DNA of 64,000 nt from positions 3,426,001 through 3,490,000 of the forward strand of contig NZ_CP049241.1 of NCBI RefSeq assembly GCF_011046245.1, read 5' to 3'. The notes beneath the pieces were generated by a model, which saw only the letters and a program-made list of their open reading frames with translations, was not told the origin of the DNA and searched no databases. Shown piece after piece: positions 48,787 through 58,463 of the stretch. A program made the position numbers and the translations under genes. The stretch's first letter is position 1. Every line of letters starts with the position of its first letter. The DNA is from Allorhizobium pseudoryzae. Its GTDB lineage: Bacteria; Pseudomonadota; Alphaproteobacteria; Rhizobiales; Rhizobiaceae.

Positions 48787-49380
48787 TCAGCCGAGCGTCG
48801 CCCGGTTCAGCGCCGCCCATTGCAGCAGCATGATCGTCTTGCCGTCGCAGATCTCGCCGCTTTCAATCATCGCGAGGGCTTGTGGCAAGGCAACTTCGAG
48901 AACCTCGATATCCTCGTGTTCCTCCTCTAGCCCGCCGCCTTCGGCAACACGGTCGGAGGTATCGATGACCGCCGCAAAGAAGTGGATGATCTCGGTAACG
49001 GCACCCGGCGACATGAAGCACTTGAACAGGAAGCGCACGTCACGCACCTGATAGCCGGTTTCTTCGATCGCCTCGCGGCGGATCGCCTCTTCCGGCTGGT
49101 TGCCGTCGAGCAGGCCGGCCGGCGTCTCGATGAGATAGCCGTGATGGCCGTTCTTGTAGGCCGGCATGCGGAACTGGCGCACCAGCACCACGACATCGCG
49201 CTTCGGATCATAGAGCAGGATGGTCGCGCCATTGCCGCGATCATAGACCTCGCGGTGCATGCGCTCAGTATGGCCCTTGCTGTCGGTGTAGTCGAAGGTG
49301 ACCCGGTGCAGGTGGTACCAGTTGTCGGAAAGAAGCTTCTCCTCAACGATGGCAATGTTGGCCCGCTTTTCCGCACTCAT
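48787..49380 (-). CDS. nudK: GDP-mannose pyrophosphatase-like Nudix hydrolase
   Basis: 197 residues. Strong similarity in features to NudK: REVYDRGNGATILLYDPKRD, the Nudix box AGLLDGNQPEEAIRREAIEETGY with REAIEETGY intact, and FMSPGAVTEIIHFFAA, DGKTIMLLQW. One box position that is Glu in E. coli NudK is Gln here. Overlaps the molybdopterin oxidoreductase gene by four bases (ATGA). Substrate assumed from family. Confidence 0.9.
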   Translation of the reverse strand: MSAEKRANIAIVEEKLLSDNWYHLHRVTFDYTDSKGHTERMHREVYDRGNGATILLYDPKRDVVVLVRQFRMPAYKNGHHGYLIETPAGLLDGNQPEEAIRREAIEETGYQVRDVRFLFKCFMSPGAVTEIIHFFAAVIDTSDRVAEGGGLEEEHEDIEVLEVALPQALAMIESGEICDGKTIMLLQWAALNRATLG

Positions 49381-51512
49381 GCTTCTGCTTTCTTCATCCA
49401 GACCCGGTTGTCGTGCACGGCGGCCCCGCCATAGGGCGCCACCGGATCGGCACCGGTCAGAACATTGATGCCCTCGCCATCGAGATGCGCGCCGTTTGGC
49501 CAGAGCCCTTCTGCGATCAGCACGCCCCGTCGTGCGGTGGCCGCGATCTTGACGTGAATGCGCAAGTTCCCTCGCCGGTTGCCGATCTGCACGACCGCTC
49601 CATCTTCAAGACCGTAGGCCACAGAATCGTCCGGATGCACCATCACCTCGGGCCGCCCTTCCTTTTCCCGCGAGGTTTTTGTCTCGGCAAAGGTGGAGTT
49701 CAGAAAATTGCGCGCCGGCGAGGTCGCCAGCCGGAATGGGTGTTCCTCATCCGCCAGCTCGATGACATCCACCTGATCCGGGAAAGTCGGAAGTTCCGCA
49801 TGCGGGCCGAGCGGGCCGATGCTGGCGGGCGTCTTGTTGGGGGACGGGCCGTTTGCCCAATCAGGCTTGAAGCGGAATTTGCCGTCCGGATAGCCAAAAC
49901 CGTTCAGGTAATGCGAGTCTTCGAAGCCGGGCTGGCAGTCGATCCATTTGTCGATTCGCAGTTGCTCGTAGCCGGGGTAACCGTTCGGCAGCAGCATGCG
50001 GTCGATATGTTCGCGCTCCGAAAGACCGAAGCCCGGGTAATGATCGACGCCGAGACGCTTTGCCAGTTCCTCGACGACGAAGAGATTGGTGCGCACGGTG
50101 TCCGGTGGCTCGACCAGTTTCGGGCCGAGCAGGATGTGGTTCTGCCCGCCGGCGCGGTAGAGATCGTCATGCTCAACGAACATGGTGGCCGGCAGAACGA
50201 TATCGGCGACCTTCGCCGTATCGGTCATGAAATGCTCGTGCACCGCGACGAACAGGTCATCGCGCAGAAAGCCCTTCCGCACCAGCCGCTGTTCCGGCGC
50301 AATGTTCATCGGATTGGTGTTCTGGATGAGAAGCGCCGTCACCGGGCCGCGCTGGCGCAGCGCCACCGGATCGCCGGTCAGCACGCGACCGATCTGCGAC
50401 TGGTCGAGCATGCGCACGTCGGGATCCATGTAGGCGGTGCCCATCAGTTCGCGCTTGTCGAGCCGGAAGAGTTCGCCATTGTTGTGGAAGGCGCCGCCGC
50501 CTTCATACTGCCAGGAGCCAAGCACGGTGGCGATGGAGAGCGCCGCATGCATGGCGACCGTGCCGTTGCGCTGGCGGGTAAAGCCGTAACCCAACCGGAA
50601 GAAGGTCTTCTTCGTCGTGCCGACGAGGCGTGCGAGCGTCTCGATCTCTTCGACGGAGAGGCCGGTGATGGCGGACGCCCAGTCCGGCGTCTTCGTTTTC
50701 AGATGCGCCTCGAGACCTGCCGGATCATCGGCGAATTTTGCCATATAGGCCCGGTCGGCATACCCGTCGCGGAAGGCGATATGCATGATGGCGCAGGCAA
50801 GGGCTGCATCGGTGCCGGGCTTCAGGATCACCTTGATATCGGCCTGCTTCATCGTCGGGCTGTCGTAGATGTCGACGACGACGATCTTGGCGCCCCGCTC
50901 CTTGCGCGCCTTCACCGCATGGGTCATCACGTTGACCTGGGTGGCGACCGGGTTCGTGCCCCAGATGACGATGCAATCGGACTTCGCCATCTCGCGCGGA
51001 TCGGGGCCACGCAGCGCGCCGGTGCCCAGCACGTAGCCGGTCCAGGCCATGTTGGTGCAGATGGACCCGAAGAAGCCGGAATAGCGCTTGGCGTGGCGCA
51101 GGCGCTCGATCGAATCGCGCTGCACCTGCCCCATGGTGCCGGCGTAGAAATACGGCCAGATCGCCTCGGCGCCATGTGCGGCTTCGGCCTTGACGAAGGC
51201 GTTCGCGATCTCGTCGAGGGCGGCGTCCCAGGAGATCTCCTGCCAGGCGCCCTCGCCTTTCGCTCCGATCCGCCGCTTCGGCGTCAGAAGACGCTCAGGA
51301 TGGTAGAGCCGCTCGGCATAGCGGGCGACCTTGGCGCAGATGACGCCGGCGGTATAGGTGTTGGCATTGGCGCCGCGGACACGGCCAATCTTTCCGTCCG
51401 CCGTCAGGTCCACATCCAGCGCGCAGGCGGAGGGACAGTCATGCGGGCAGACCGTGTGGCCGGTGGTGACGCCAGAGGCGTTTTTCAGGGAGATCGGGGT
51501 CGCAAGGTTCAT
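49377..51512 (-). CDS. Molybdopterin oxidoreductase (formate-dehydrogenase/thiosulfate-reductase-like superfamily)
   Basis: 711 residues from the ATG at 51512, AGGAAAG upstream. The N-terminal [4Fe-4S] site is CPHDCPSACALDVDL with a fourth Cys in GVICAKV. Central and C-terminal domains carry bis-MGD binding features such as VIWGTNPVATQVNVMTHAV and the C-terminal NRRGNLRIHVKI. A Cys in GSICTNMAW (about residue 141) is a candidate Mo ligand. No Tat signal is seen, so it is probably cytoplasmic, and no electron-transfer or chaperone gene is next to it. Coupled to nudK by overlap. Confidence 0.9.
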   Translation of the reverse strand: MNLATPISLKNASGVTTGHTVCPHDCPSACALDVDLTADGKIGRVRGANANTYTAGVICAKVARYAERLYHPERLLTPKRRIGAKGEGAWQEISWDAALDEIANAFVKAEAAHGAEAIWPYFYAGTMGQVQRDSIERLRHAKRYSGFFGSICTNMAWTGYVLGTGALRGPDPREMAKSDCIVIWGTNPVATQVNVMTHAVKARKERGAKIVVVDIYDSPTMKQADIKVILKPGTDAALACAIMHIAFRDGYADRAYMAKFADDPAGLEAHLKTKTPDWASAITGLSVEEIETLARLVGTTKKTFFRLGYGFTRQRNGTVAMHAALSIATVLGSWQYEGGGAFHNNGELFRLDKRELMGTAYMDPDVRMLDQSQIGRVLTGDPVALRQRGPVTALLIQNTNPMNIAPEQRLVRKGFLRDDLFVAVHEHFMTDTAKVADIVLPATMFVEHDDLYRAGGQNHILLGPKLVEPPDTVRTNLFVVEELAKRLGVDHYPGFGLSEREHIDRMLLPNGYPGYEQLRIDKWIDCQPGFEDSHYLNGFGYPDGKFRFKPDWANGPSPNKTPASIGPLGPHAELPTFPDQVDVIELADEEHPFRLATSPARNFLNSTFAETKTSREKEGRPEVMVHPDDSVAYGLEDGAVVQIGNRRGNLRIHVKIAATARRGVLIAEGLWPNGAHLDGEGINVLTGADPVAPYGGAAVHDNRVWMKKAEA

Positions 51513-51598
51513 GGCTTTCCTATAGGACATGCGAGACGTCGCAGAAAGACGCTTTCGCGATGCATCACATCAATTCAAGAGAGCCAGAAGTCCCGTTC

Positions 51599-52465
51599 AT
51601 GAACTATCGGCACATCTACCATGCCGGCAATTTTGCCGATGTCCTGAAGCACGCCGTGCTCTGCCTGCTGATCCGCTACATGCAGAAGAAGGACAAGGCG
51701 TTCCGGGTGCTTGATACCCATGCCGGCATCGGGCTCTACGACCTCTCCTCCGAGGAGGCGCAGAAGACCGGCGAATGGCGCGACGGGATCGGACGCCTTC
51801 TGTCTGCCGATCTCGACCCGCAGTCTGCTGCCATTCTGGCGCCCTATCTCGATGCCGTGCGCGAACTGAACCCCAAGGGCGACGTCACCCGCTATCCCGG
51901 CTCGCCAAAGCTTGCCCGCATGCTGTTTCGTCCGCAGGACCGGCTGGCGGCGATGGAACTGCATCCGGACGATTACCTTCGCCTGTCGCGGCTGTTCGAG
52001 GGCGATTTCCAGGTGCGCGTCACCGAACTCGATGGCTGGCTGTCGCTCGGCGCGCATCTGCCGCCGAAGGAAAAGCGCGGCATCGTGCTGGTCGATCCGC
52101 CTTTCGAGATCGAGGGCGAATACGAGCGGCTGGTGAAGGGGCTCGTCACAGCCTGGCGGCGTTTTCCGGGCGGCACTTATTGTCTCTGGTATCCGATCAA
52201 AAAGGGCGCGCCGATCAAGGAGTTCCATGAGGCGCTGCAGGAGGCGGAGATCCCGAAAATGCTGTGCACGGAACTGTCGGTGAAGAGCGACCGGGATGCG
52301 ACGGGCCTCTCTGGCTCCGGCCTCATCATCGTCAACCCGCCCTTCACGCTGAAGGACGAGTTGCACCGCGTTCTCCCGGTTCTCAAGGATGTGCTGGCGC
52401 AGGACCGGTTTGCCTCCACCCGCACCTTCTGGCTGCGCGGCGAAATGACCGGCAGCGACCTCTGA
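51599..52465 (+). CDS. rlmJ: 23S rRNA (adenine-2030-N6)-methyltransferase
   Basis: 288 residues from the ATG at 51599. Signature N-terminus MNYRHIYHAGNFADVLKHAV, then the VLDTHAGIGLYDL cofactor motif and the catalytic DPPFE near residue 163. Methylates A2030 of 23S rRNA. An upstream in-frame ATG at 51560 is possible but lacks the family N-terminus. Confidence 0.95.
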   Translation: MNYRHIYHAGNFADVLKHAVLCLLIRYMQKKDKAFRVLDTHAGIGLYDLSSEEAQKTGEWRDGIGRLLSADLDPQSAAILAPYLDAVRELNPKGDVTRYPGSPKLARMLFRPQDRLAAMELHPDDYLRLSRLFEGDFQVRVTELDGWLSLGAHLPPKEKRGIVLVDPPFEIEGEYERLVKGLVTAWRRFPGGTYCLWYPIKKGAPIKEFHEALQEAEIPKMLCTELSVKSDRDATGLSGSGLIIVNPPFTLKDELHRVLPVLKDVLAQDRFASTRTFWLRGEMTGSDL

Positions 52466-52565
52466 AGGCTTGCATGGTCGTCCTATGGGGCCGACCGCTG
52501 GCTGCCCGCTTGACCGGTTCAAGCACCTGCGCCATGGTCTCATCCGATTTGGAGGAGGCCCTTTC

Positions 52566-53228
52566 ATGACCCTGCGTCCGCTTCGTGCCGGCCTTGCCCT
52601 GGGCCTTTTGACGGCTTCGCTCATCGGCAGCCCTGTCTCTGCGCAGGAGAAGACGCCCGGGCGGTTCGATTTCTACGTCCTCTCGCTGTCCTGGTCGCCC
52701 ACCTTCTGTGCCAGCAGCCGGGGCAAGGATAGCCCGGAGCAGTGCGGCACGGAGAAGAAATTCTCCTTCATCGTGCACGGCCTCTGGCCGCAGAACGACA
52801 AGGGGTATCCGGAATTCTGCACCACGAAGGAACCGCGCCGGGTGCCGGACTCGCTCGGTCGGAATTATTTCGACATCATGCCCTCGATGGGCCTGATCGG
52901 CCACCAGTGGCGCAAACACGGCAGCTGCTCCGGCCTCAGCCAGGCCGAATACCTCGCCAAAACCCGCGAGGCGGCGGCCAAGATCACCCTGCCGCCGGAC
53001 TTTTCCCATGTCGCCCAGCCGCAGACGCTCTCCGCTGAGGCGATCGAACAGAGTTTCATCCGCGCCAATCCCGCCATGCCGGAAACGGCGATTGCCGTCA
53101 GTTGCGAGGGCAGCCGGCTGGAGGAGGTGCGGATCTGCCTGACGAAGGACCTTTCCTTTCGCCCTTGCGCCGAGGTGGACCGCAAGGGCTGCACGATCAA
53201 CCGCGTGACGGTACCGCCGCCACGCTGA
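52566..53228 (+). CDS. T2-family ribonuclease, exported, with Gln at the usual catalytic Glu
   Basis: 220 residues from the ATG at 52566, with GGAGGAGG upstream. Signal peptide through SPVSAQ. CAS I is FIVHGLWP (His71), and CAS II is GHQWRKHGSC with H113, K117 and H118. The canonical CAS II is HEWxKHG; here Gln114 replaces the Glu. Six or more Cys suggest disulfides. Would be periplasmic. Gln at 114 may lower or change activity. Confidence 0.88.
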   Translation: MTLRPLRAGLALGLLTASLIGSPVSAQEKTPGRFDFYVLSLSWSPTFCASSRGKDSPEQCGTEKKFSFIVHGLWPQNDKGYPEFCTTKEPRRVPDSLGRNYFDIMPSMGLIGHQWRKHGSCSGLSQAEYLAKTREAAAKITLPPDFSHVAQPQTLSAEAIEQSFIRANPAMPETAIAVSCEGSRLEEVRICLTKDLSFRPCAEVDRKGCTINRVTVPPPR

Positions 53229-53257
53229 CCTTTTTGAAGACCACAGGACATGACCCG

Positions 53258-53854
53258 ATGAAACTGCTCTATTCCCCCGCCTCGCCCTATTCCGCCAAGT
53301 GCCGCATGGCCGCCCGCCATCTCGGCATCGCCATTGACGAGGTAAAGACCGACACCAATGCCGAACCGGCGGAACTCGTCGACAACAACCCGCTCGGCAA
53401 GATCCCGGTGCTGATCCGCGACGGCGAAGCGCCGATCTATGACAGTGTCGCGATCATGCATTTCCTCGACCGGGAATCCGGCGGCAAGCTCTATCCGAAG
53501 AAGGACGACAAGCGCACCGAGGCGGAAGTCATGGAGGCGCTCTGCGACGGCATCACCGATTGCCTGCTCGCCATCATGTATGAGCGCCGCTTCCGCCCGG
53601 CAGAGATCGTCCACCAGCCGTGGATCGACAAGCAGTGGTCGAAAGTGGTGCGCGGCCTCGACTATCTCGAAAACAACCTGCCGAAGACCGAAAAGAAGCT
53701 GAACGGCGGCCACTTCGCGCTCGCAGCCCTCATCGGCTACCTGGACCTGCGCTTTGCCGGCCAGTGGGCCGATGGCCGCCCCAAGCTTGCCGCCTGGCCG
53801 GAGACATTCTCCCGCCTTTTTCCCGAGTTTGAGGCGATGAAATCGAGCGCATGA
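53258..53854 (+). CDS. Glutathione S-transferase family protein
   Basis: 198 residues from the ATG at 53258. The N-terminal thioredoxin-like domain begins MKLLYSPASPYSAKCRMAAR with SPxS at the position of the catalytic Ser, then NPLGKIPVLIRDGEAPIYDS (the cis-Pro VLI segment). The C-terminal helical domain follows. Substrate unknown; glutathione conjugation or reduction is a family-level inference. Confidence 0.88.
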   Translation: MKLLYSPASPYSAKCRMAARHLGIAIDEVKTDTNAEPAELVDNNPLGKIPVLIRDGEAPIYDSVAIMHFLDRESGGKLYPKKDDKRTEAEVMEALCDGITDCLLAIMYERRFRPAEIVHQPWIDKQWSKVVRGLDYLENNLPKTEKKLNGGHFALAALIGYLDLRFAGQWADGRPKLAAWPETFSRLFPEFEAMKSSA

Positions 53855-53901
53855 TAGCCAGGCCCTTGCCGAAATGTGATTTTTAAACTACATCTACACC
53901 A

Positions 53902-54219
53902 ATGCCACAACTGAAGCAGTCAGCTACGTTCGAGAAGTGGCTCCGCAAGCGCGGTGACGAGCGAGCCAAGGCGATCATTGCCGCGCGACTGCAACGGTTG
54001 GTGTCGGGGTTGATGGGAGACATTGCCCCTATTGGAGACGGGATCAGCGAACTCCGTATTCACTATGGCCCCGGCTACAGGATCTATCTCAAGCAGCAGG
54101 GTGATGTTTACATCATCCTGCTCTGCGCCGGCGACAAGGGATTCCAGCAGCGCGACATTGAAACGGCAAAACGCATCGCCGCCGATTGGAGAACGCAAGA
54201 TGACCGAACGCTTCAGTGA
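53902..54219 (+). CDS. RelE/HigB-like toxin (phage Gp49/COG3657-type)
   Basis: 105 residues. The segments FEKWLRKRGDERAKAIIAAR and LRIHYGPGYRIYLKQQGDVY match the addiction-module killer (COG3657) group of RelE-fold toxins that cleave mRNA at the ribosome. Very near to the antitoxin gene, which starts 20 bases before this stop. The toxin-first order is like HigBA. No obvious SD precedes it. Confidence 0.87.
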   Translation: MPQLKQSATFEKWLRKRGDERAKAIIAARLQRLVSGLMGDIAPIGDGISELRIHYGPGYRIYLKQQGDVYIILLCAGDKGFQQRDIETAKRIAADWRTQDDRTLQ

Positions 54220-54490
54220 TTTTGATCTGGCAGATCTGCTGAAGGCAGATGCAGCGATTGAAGTCTTTCTCGCCGACGCTTTCGAGACCGGCGATTCGGC
54301 TCATATTGCAAGCGCCATCGGTACCGTTGCGCGCGCGAAGGGCATGACAAAGGTCGCAAAAGAGACCGGTCTTGCACGCGAACAGCTTTATCGCTCGCTG
54401 AGCGAGAATGGCAATCCAACGCTGGAGACGACTTTGGCGGTGCTAAAATCTCTGGGTTTCCAGTTGACCGCAAAACAGTCTGTGGCCTGA
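54200..54490 (+). CDS. HigA-like HTH antitoxin (COG3636 type)
   Basis: 96 residues. A helix-turn-helix is visible in GTVARAKGMTKVAKETGLAR and the second half LYRSLSENGNPTLETTLAVL. Matches the addiction-module antidote family partnered with COG3657 toxins. Overlaps the toxin gene by 20 bases. A terminator follows. Confidence 0.88.
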   Translation: MTERFSDFDLADLLKADAAIEVFLADAFETGDSAHIASAIGTVARAKGMTKVAKETGLAREQLYRSLSENGNPTLETTLAVLKSLGFQLTAKQSVA

Positions 54491-54513
54491 CCGTCCCTCA
54501 CGATCCAAACAGA

Positions 54514-54541
54514 AAGGGCCGGAGGTTTCCCCCCGGCCCTT
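54514..54541. terminator. Terminator between the HigBA-like module and the porin-like gene
   Basis: Arms AAGGGCCGG and CCGGCCCTT around AGGTTTCCCC between convergent genes. It likely works in both directions. Confidence 0.75.
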
Positions 54542-54562
54542 GTCCGATCCAGAATACGCGGA

Positions 54563-55201
54563 TCAGAACTTGACGCCGATACCGACCTTGACGGAGTGAT
54601 CGTCGAAGCCGCGCGATACGTTGGTACCGCCGAGATTGAAGTTCTTGTCCTGATAATCGCTGTAGCGATATTCGACGCGGGCGGTGATGTTGTTGGTGAC
54701 GAAGGTTTCGACACCGGCACCGACCGTGTAGCCGAGAGCGGTCTTGCTGTCGGAGCCGGCAGCGTTCGACAGTTCCTGGTCAGCGATCGCGAGACCGGCC
54801 GTGCCGTAGATCATGAAGGGGTTCAGGTCGTAGCCGACGCGGCCACGGATCGAGCCGTTGAGCTTCTGCTCGCCGGTGATGCCGTTGGCGGTGCCCTTCT
54901 GGTCGTTGTAGCCGAGGTCTGCTTCACCACCGTAGACGATCTGGCCGCTCTGGAAGTTGTAACCACCATAGACGCCACCGCCCCAACCGTCAGCGCTCGG
55001 CTTCGACGGGCCCTTGGTGATCTGACCCCAGTCGTGGGAGCCGTAACCACCGAGATAGAAGCCGGACCAGTTGCCGACCGGAGCGGCCGTTTCAACAGCA
55101 GCCGGAGCTTCCGGGATCTGGGTGACGGCGTCTGCAGCGTGAGCCGAGACAGCGGCGAGAGAAGCGGTCGAAACCAAGAGGCTCGCAATGAGAGTACGCA
55201 T
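54563..55201 (-). CDS. Outer-membrane beta-barrel protein (Omp25/31-like)
   Basis: 212 residues from the ATG at 55201. Signal peptide through VSAHA. The mature part begins GNWSGFYLGGYGSHDWGQ, a motif of Omp25/31-type barrels, with alternating residues and Gly-rich turns (WGGGVYGGYNFQSGQIVYGG), ending in the classic HSVKVGIGVKF with terminal Phe. Probably a small eight-stranded outer-membrane barrel. Preceded by an AT-rich leader of about 300 bases. Confidence 0.9.
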   Translation of the reverse strand: MRTLIASLLVSTASLAAVSAHAADAVTQIPEAPAAVETAAPVGNWSGFYLGGYGSHDWGQITKGPSKPSADGWGGGVYGGYNFQSGQIVYGGEADLGYNDQKGTANGITGEQKLNGSIRGRVGYDLNPFMIYGTAGLAIADQELSNAAGSDSKTALGYTVGAGVETFVTNNITARVEYRYSDYQDKNFNLGGTNVSRGFDDHSVKVGIGVKF

Positions 55202-55564
55202 ACTTATTCTCCTTTCAGGGCCGTGCGGGAGGTCTGTTGCCGACAACGCCGTCGGCTTGATCCCTGCGCGTTGAGAGGAAATCTGGTGGGCAATTGAGGA
55301 ATTGAAAGTACCGAATTGTGAATTGATTGTGGCACGGCGACGGCTAAATTTTGATGTTGCTTTGCGGCAACATGGATTTTATTAACCTTACCAAATAGTT
55401 TCCCGCGTATATTTCGAGTAATATTAGTCAACAATCCGTGAAAACTCAATACTTCGCCGTGATGGCAGAAGATAATGTCCAGGCAATCCACAGGCTTGAT
55501 CCCGCCGTAGTGGATGATCATGTAGTTGCCTGATGTTTATCCCGTTCAAAGGATTCAGAAAATC
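55202..55564. other. Long AT-rich intergenic region upstream of the barrel protein and SDR gene
   Basis: About 360 bases between divergent genes. It is visibly AT-richer than its surroundings and includes a 7-bp hairpin, ATGTTGC (55354-55360) and GCAACAT (55367-55373). It likely holds promoters for both genes and a long 5' leader for the barrel protein. No gene seen. Confidence 0.5.
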
Positions 55565-56326
55565 GTGTCTTCTCCCCCCACCGTACTGGTCACGGGCGGC
55601 GCGCGCCGGATGGGCCGCGCCATCACGGAAGATCTAGCTCGCCATGGTTATGCCGTTGCCATTCATGCCGGTCGTTCGATGGAGGAGGCGGAAACCCTCG
55701 CTGAGTCGCTGACCCGGGAAGGCCTGACGGCCGCGGCATTCCAGGCCGATCTTCTCGATCCGGAACAGGTGGGCAGTCTCGTGGACCGGGCGGCGGCAAA
55801 GCTCGGCCCGCTGATCGGTCTCGTCAACAATGCCTCGATCTTCGAGAAGGACACGGCAGACGCCTTCGCGCCGGACCTCTTCGACCGGCATTTCGGCATC
55901 CATGTGCGGGCGCCTTCCATTCTCTCGGCGGCCCTGCTCCGGCAACTGCCTGCCGATCGCGAGGGTCTGATCGTCAACATCATCGACCAGCGCGTCTGGA
56001 AACTGACGCCCTCCTTCTATTCCTACACGCTGTCAAAGGCGGCCCTTTGGACGGCGACGCAGACGCTGGCGCAGGCCTATGCGCCGCGCGTTCGTGTCAA
56101 CGCGATCGGCCCCGGCCCCTCCTTCAAGAGCGAGCGGCAGGCGCAGGCGGATTTCGACCGGCAGGTAGCCGGCGTGCCCCTGAAGCGCGGCCCCGCCCCT
56201 TGTGAATTCGGCCGGACGATCCGATTTCTTTTTGACACTCCATCCATCACGGGCCAAATGATTGCGCTCGATGGAGGCCAGCACCTGGCCTGGGAAACGC
56301 CGGATGTGGCGGAGATTATTGAATGA
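55565..56326 (+). CDS. Short-chain dehydrogenase/reductase
   Basis: About 253 residues if the start is the GTG at 55565; an ATG at 55526 adds 13 residues. NAD(P)-binding motif [15 protein letters not shown] motif in [14 protein letters not shown], catalytic YTLSK (the Tyr-x-x-x-Lys motif). Its stop overlaps uvrC by four bases (ATGA), giving a translationally coupled SDR-uvrC pair also seen in other rhizobia. Substrate unknown. Confidence 0.87.
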   Translation: MSSPPTVLVTGGARRMGRAITEDLARHGYAVAIHAGRSMEEAETLAESLTREGLTAAAFQADLLDPEQVGSLVDRAAAKLGPLIGLVNNASIFEKDTADAFAPDLFDRHFGIHVRAPSILSAALLRQLPADREGLIVNIIDQRVWKLTPSFYSYTLSKAALWTATQTLAQAYAPRVRVNAIGPGPSFKSERQAQADFDRQVAGVPLKRGPAPCEFGRTIRFLFDTPSITGQMIALDGGQHLAWETPDVAEIIE

Positions 56327-58371
56327 ATGGAACGAAACTGCCTGATGGCGGCGTTCTTTTTGACGAATCGGACGACGATGACGACGACATCCTCCAGGTG
56401 GAGAGCGATGTCGCGCGCGCGGTTGCCGGTATCGAATGGAATCACGGACTGACCAACGAGAACGGCCTGAAGGGGGCCGATCTCATCGCCGAATTCGTCA
56501 AGCACCTGCCGAATGCGCCGGGTGTCTACCGCATGTTCAACGAAGCGGGAGACGTGCTCTATGTCGGCAAGGCGCGCAGTTTAAAGAAGCGCGTCTCGAA
56601 CTATGCGCAAGGCCGCGTCCACTCCAACCGCCTGTCGAAGATGGTGCGCGAGACGACGCAGATGGAATTCGTCACGACGCGGACGGAGACCGAGGCGCTG
56701 CTGCTGGAAGCGAACCTCATCAAGCGGCTGCGGCCGCGCTACAACGTGCTGCTGCGTGACGACAAGAGCTTTCCCTATATCATGGTGACGGGTGACCACC
56801 GCGCGCCGGCCATCTACAAGCATCGCGGCGCGCGCGCCCGCAAGGGCGATTATTTCGGCCCCTTCGCCTCGGCGAGTGCCGTCGGCCGCACGATCAACTC
56901 GCTACAGCGCGCCTTCCTGCTGCGCACCTGCACCGACAGCGTGTTCGAGGCGCGCACGCGGCCCTGCCTGCTCTACCAGATCAAGCGCTGTTCCGGGCCC
57001 TGCACGCACGAGATTTCCGATGCGGATTATGCGGGGCTGGTCAACGAAGCGAAGGATTTCCTCTCCGGCCGCAGCCAGAACGTCAAGGCGGCGATTGCGC
57101 GTCAGATGGCGGAAGCCTCCGAGGATCTCGATTTCGAGCGCGCCGCCGTCTATCGCGACCGGCTGTCGGCGCTGTCCCATGTGCAGAGCCACCAGGGCAT
57201 CAACCCGGCCGGCGTCGAGGAGGCGGATGTTTTCGCCATCCATCACGAGGGTGGGCTGACCTGCATCCAGGTCTTCTTCTTCCGCGCCGGGCAGAACTGG
57301 GGCAACCAGGCTTACTTTCCGAAGGCTGATCCGCAGCTGACGGGTTCGGAGGTGCTGAACGCCTTCCTCGCGCAGTTTTACGACGACAAGCCGGTGCCGC
57401 GGCAGATCCTGCTGTCGGAGACCGTCGAGGAACAGGACCTGCTCGCCCAGGCGCTTTCCGAAAAGGCCGGACACAAAGTGGCGATCCAGGTGCCGCAGCG
57501 GGGCGAAAAGCGCGATCTGGTCGATCACGTGCTTGCCAATGCCCGCGAGGCGCATGGCCGCAAGCTGGCGGAAACCGCCTCGCAGGAACGCCTGCTGAAG
57601 GGCTTTGCCGAGACCTTTGGGCTTGCCTATGTGCCCCGCCGCATCGAGATCTACGACAATTCGCACATCATGGGCACCAATGCGGTGGGCGGCATGGTGG
57701 TGGCGGGGCCGGAAGGCTTCGTGAAGGGGCAGTACCGCAAGTTCAACATCAAATCGACCGACATCACCCCCGGCGACGACTTTGGCATGATGCGCGAGGT
57801 GATGACGCGCCGTTTCTCGCGCCTCTTGAAGGAAGAAGGCCTGCCGGACCGCAGCGCTCAGGCCAATACCGAAGCGAGCCCGGACGATGCCACCGACCAG
57901 CCCTTCCCCGCCTGGCCGGACGTGATTCTGATCGATGGCGGCCAGGGGCAGATGACGGCGGTGCGGGCCATCCTCGACGAACTCGGCATTCGCGACGTGG
58001 TGACCGCCATCGGCGTTGCCAAGGGCGTCGACCGCGATGCGGGCCGCGAGCGATTCTTTGCCGATGGCCGCAGCGATTTTTCGCTGCCGCCGCGCGATCC
58101 GGTTCTCTATTTCATCCAGCGCCTGCGCGACGAGGCGCACCGCTTTGCGATCGGCTCACACCGGGCACGGCGCAAGAAGGAGATGGTGAAAAACCCGCTC
58201 GACGAGATTTCCGGAATCGGTCCGAGCCGCAAGCGGGCGCTGTTGCAGCATTTCGGCACCGCCAAGGCGGTGTCACGTGCCGGGGTCACCGATCTGATGG
58301 CCGTCGAGGGCATTTCGGAAGCGGTGGCAAAACAAATCTACAATCATTTTCACGAGAACCGGGCCGGATGA
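56323..58371 (+). CDS. uvrC: Excinuclease ABC subunit C with acidic N-terminal extension
   Basis: 682 residues. Makes both nicks in nucleotide excision repair. The GIY-YIG domain begins near 62 ([11 protein letters not shown]), followed by UVR and RNase H-like endonuclease regions ([33 protein letters not shown]) and a C-terminal HhH motif ([20 protein letters not shown]). Upstream of the usual start is an extra 60 residues with a run of six Asp at 17-22. The N-terminal segment is not part of the catalytic core. Confidence 0.95.
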   Translation: MNGTKLPDGGVLFDESDDDDDDILQVESDVARAVAGIEWNHGLTNENGLKGADLIAEFVKHLPNAPGVYRMFNEAGDVLYVGKARSLKKRVSNYAQGRVHSNRLSKMVRETTQMEFVTTRTETEALLLEANLIKRLRPRYNVLLRDDKSFPYIMVTGDHRAPAIYKHRGARARKGDYFGPFASASAVGRTINSLQRAFLLRTCTDSVFEARTRPCLLYQIKRCSGPCTHEISDADYAGLVNEAKDFLSGRSQNVKAAIARQMAEASEDLDFERAAVYRDRLSALSHVQSHQGINPAGVEEADVFAIHHEGGLTCIQVFFFRAGQNWGNQAYFPKADPQLTGSEVLNAFLAQFYDDKPVPRQILLSETVEEQDLLAQALSEKAGHKVAIQVPQRGEKRDLVDHVLANAREAHGRKLAETASQERLLKGFAETFGLAYVPRRIEIYDNSHIMGTNAVGGMVVAGPEGFVKGQYRKFNIKSTDITPGDDFGMMREVMTRRFSRLLKEEGLPDRSAQANTEASPDDATDQPFPAWPDVILIDGGQGQMTAVRAILDELGIRDVVTAIGVAKGVDRDAGRERFFADGRSDFSLPPRDPVLYFIQRLRDEAHRFAIGSHRARRKKEMVKNPLDEISGIGPSRKRALLQHFGTAKAVSRAGVTDLMAVEGISEAVAKQIYNHFHENRAG

Positions 58372-58463
58372 GCCTGGTCGCGGGACAAATTCGGTCACAA
58401 TTGGAGTTGACGCTTCCGCCTCGACACATCAACTAAGGGCACAGATCAGGTAGCAGGTATCTC

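Noticed and set aside
49413..51602. Long open frame opposite the molybdopterin oxidoreductase gene
   Set aside because: Shadow of a strongly supported gene; no motif or plausible start.
55354..55373. Hairpin ATGTTGC/GCAACAT as a terminator or sRNA
   Set aside because: Short stem without a T-tract or promoter evidence; noted only as part of the intergenic region.
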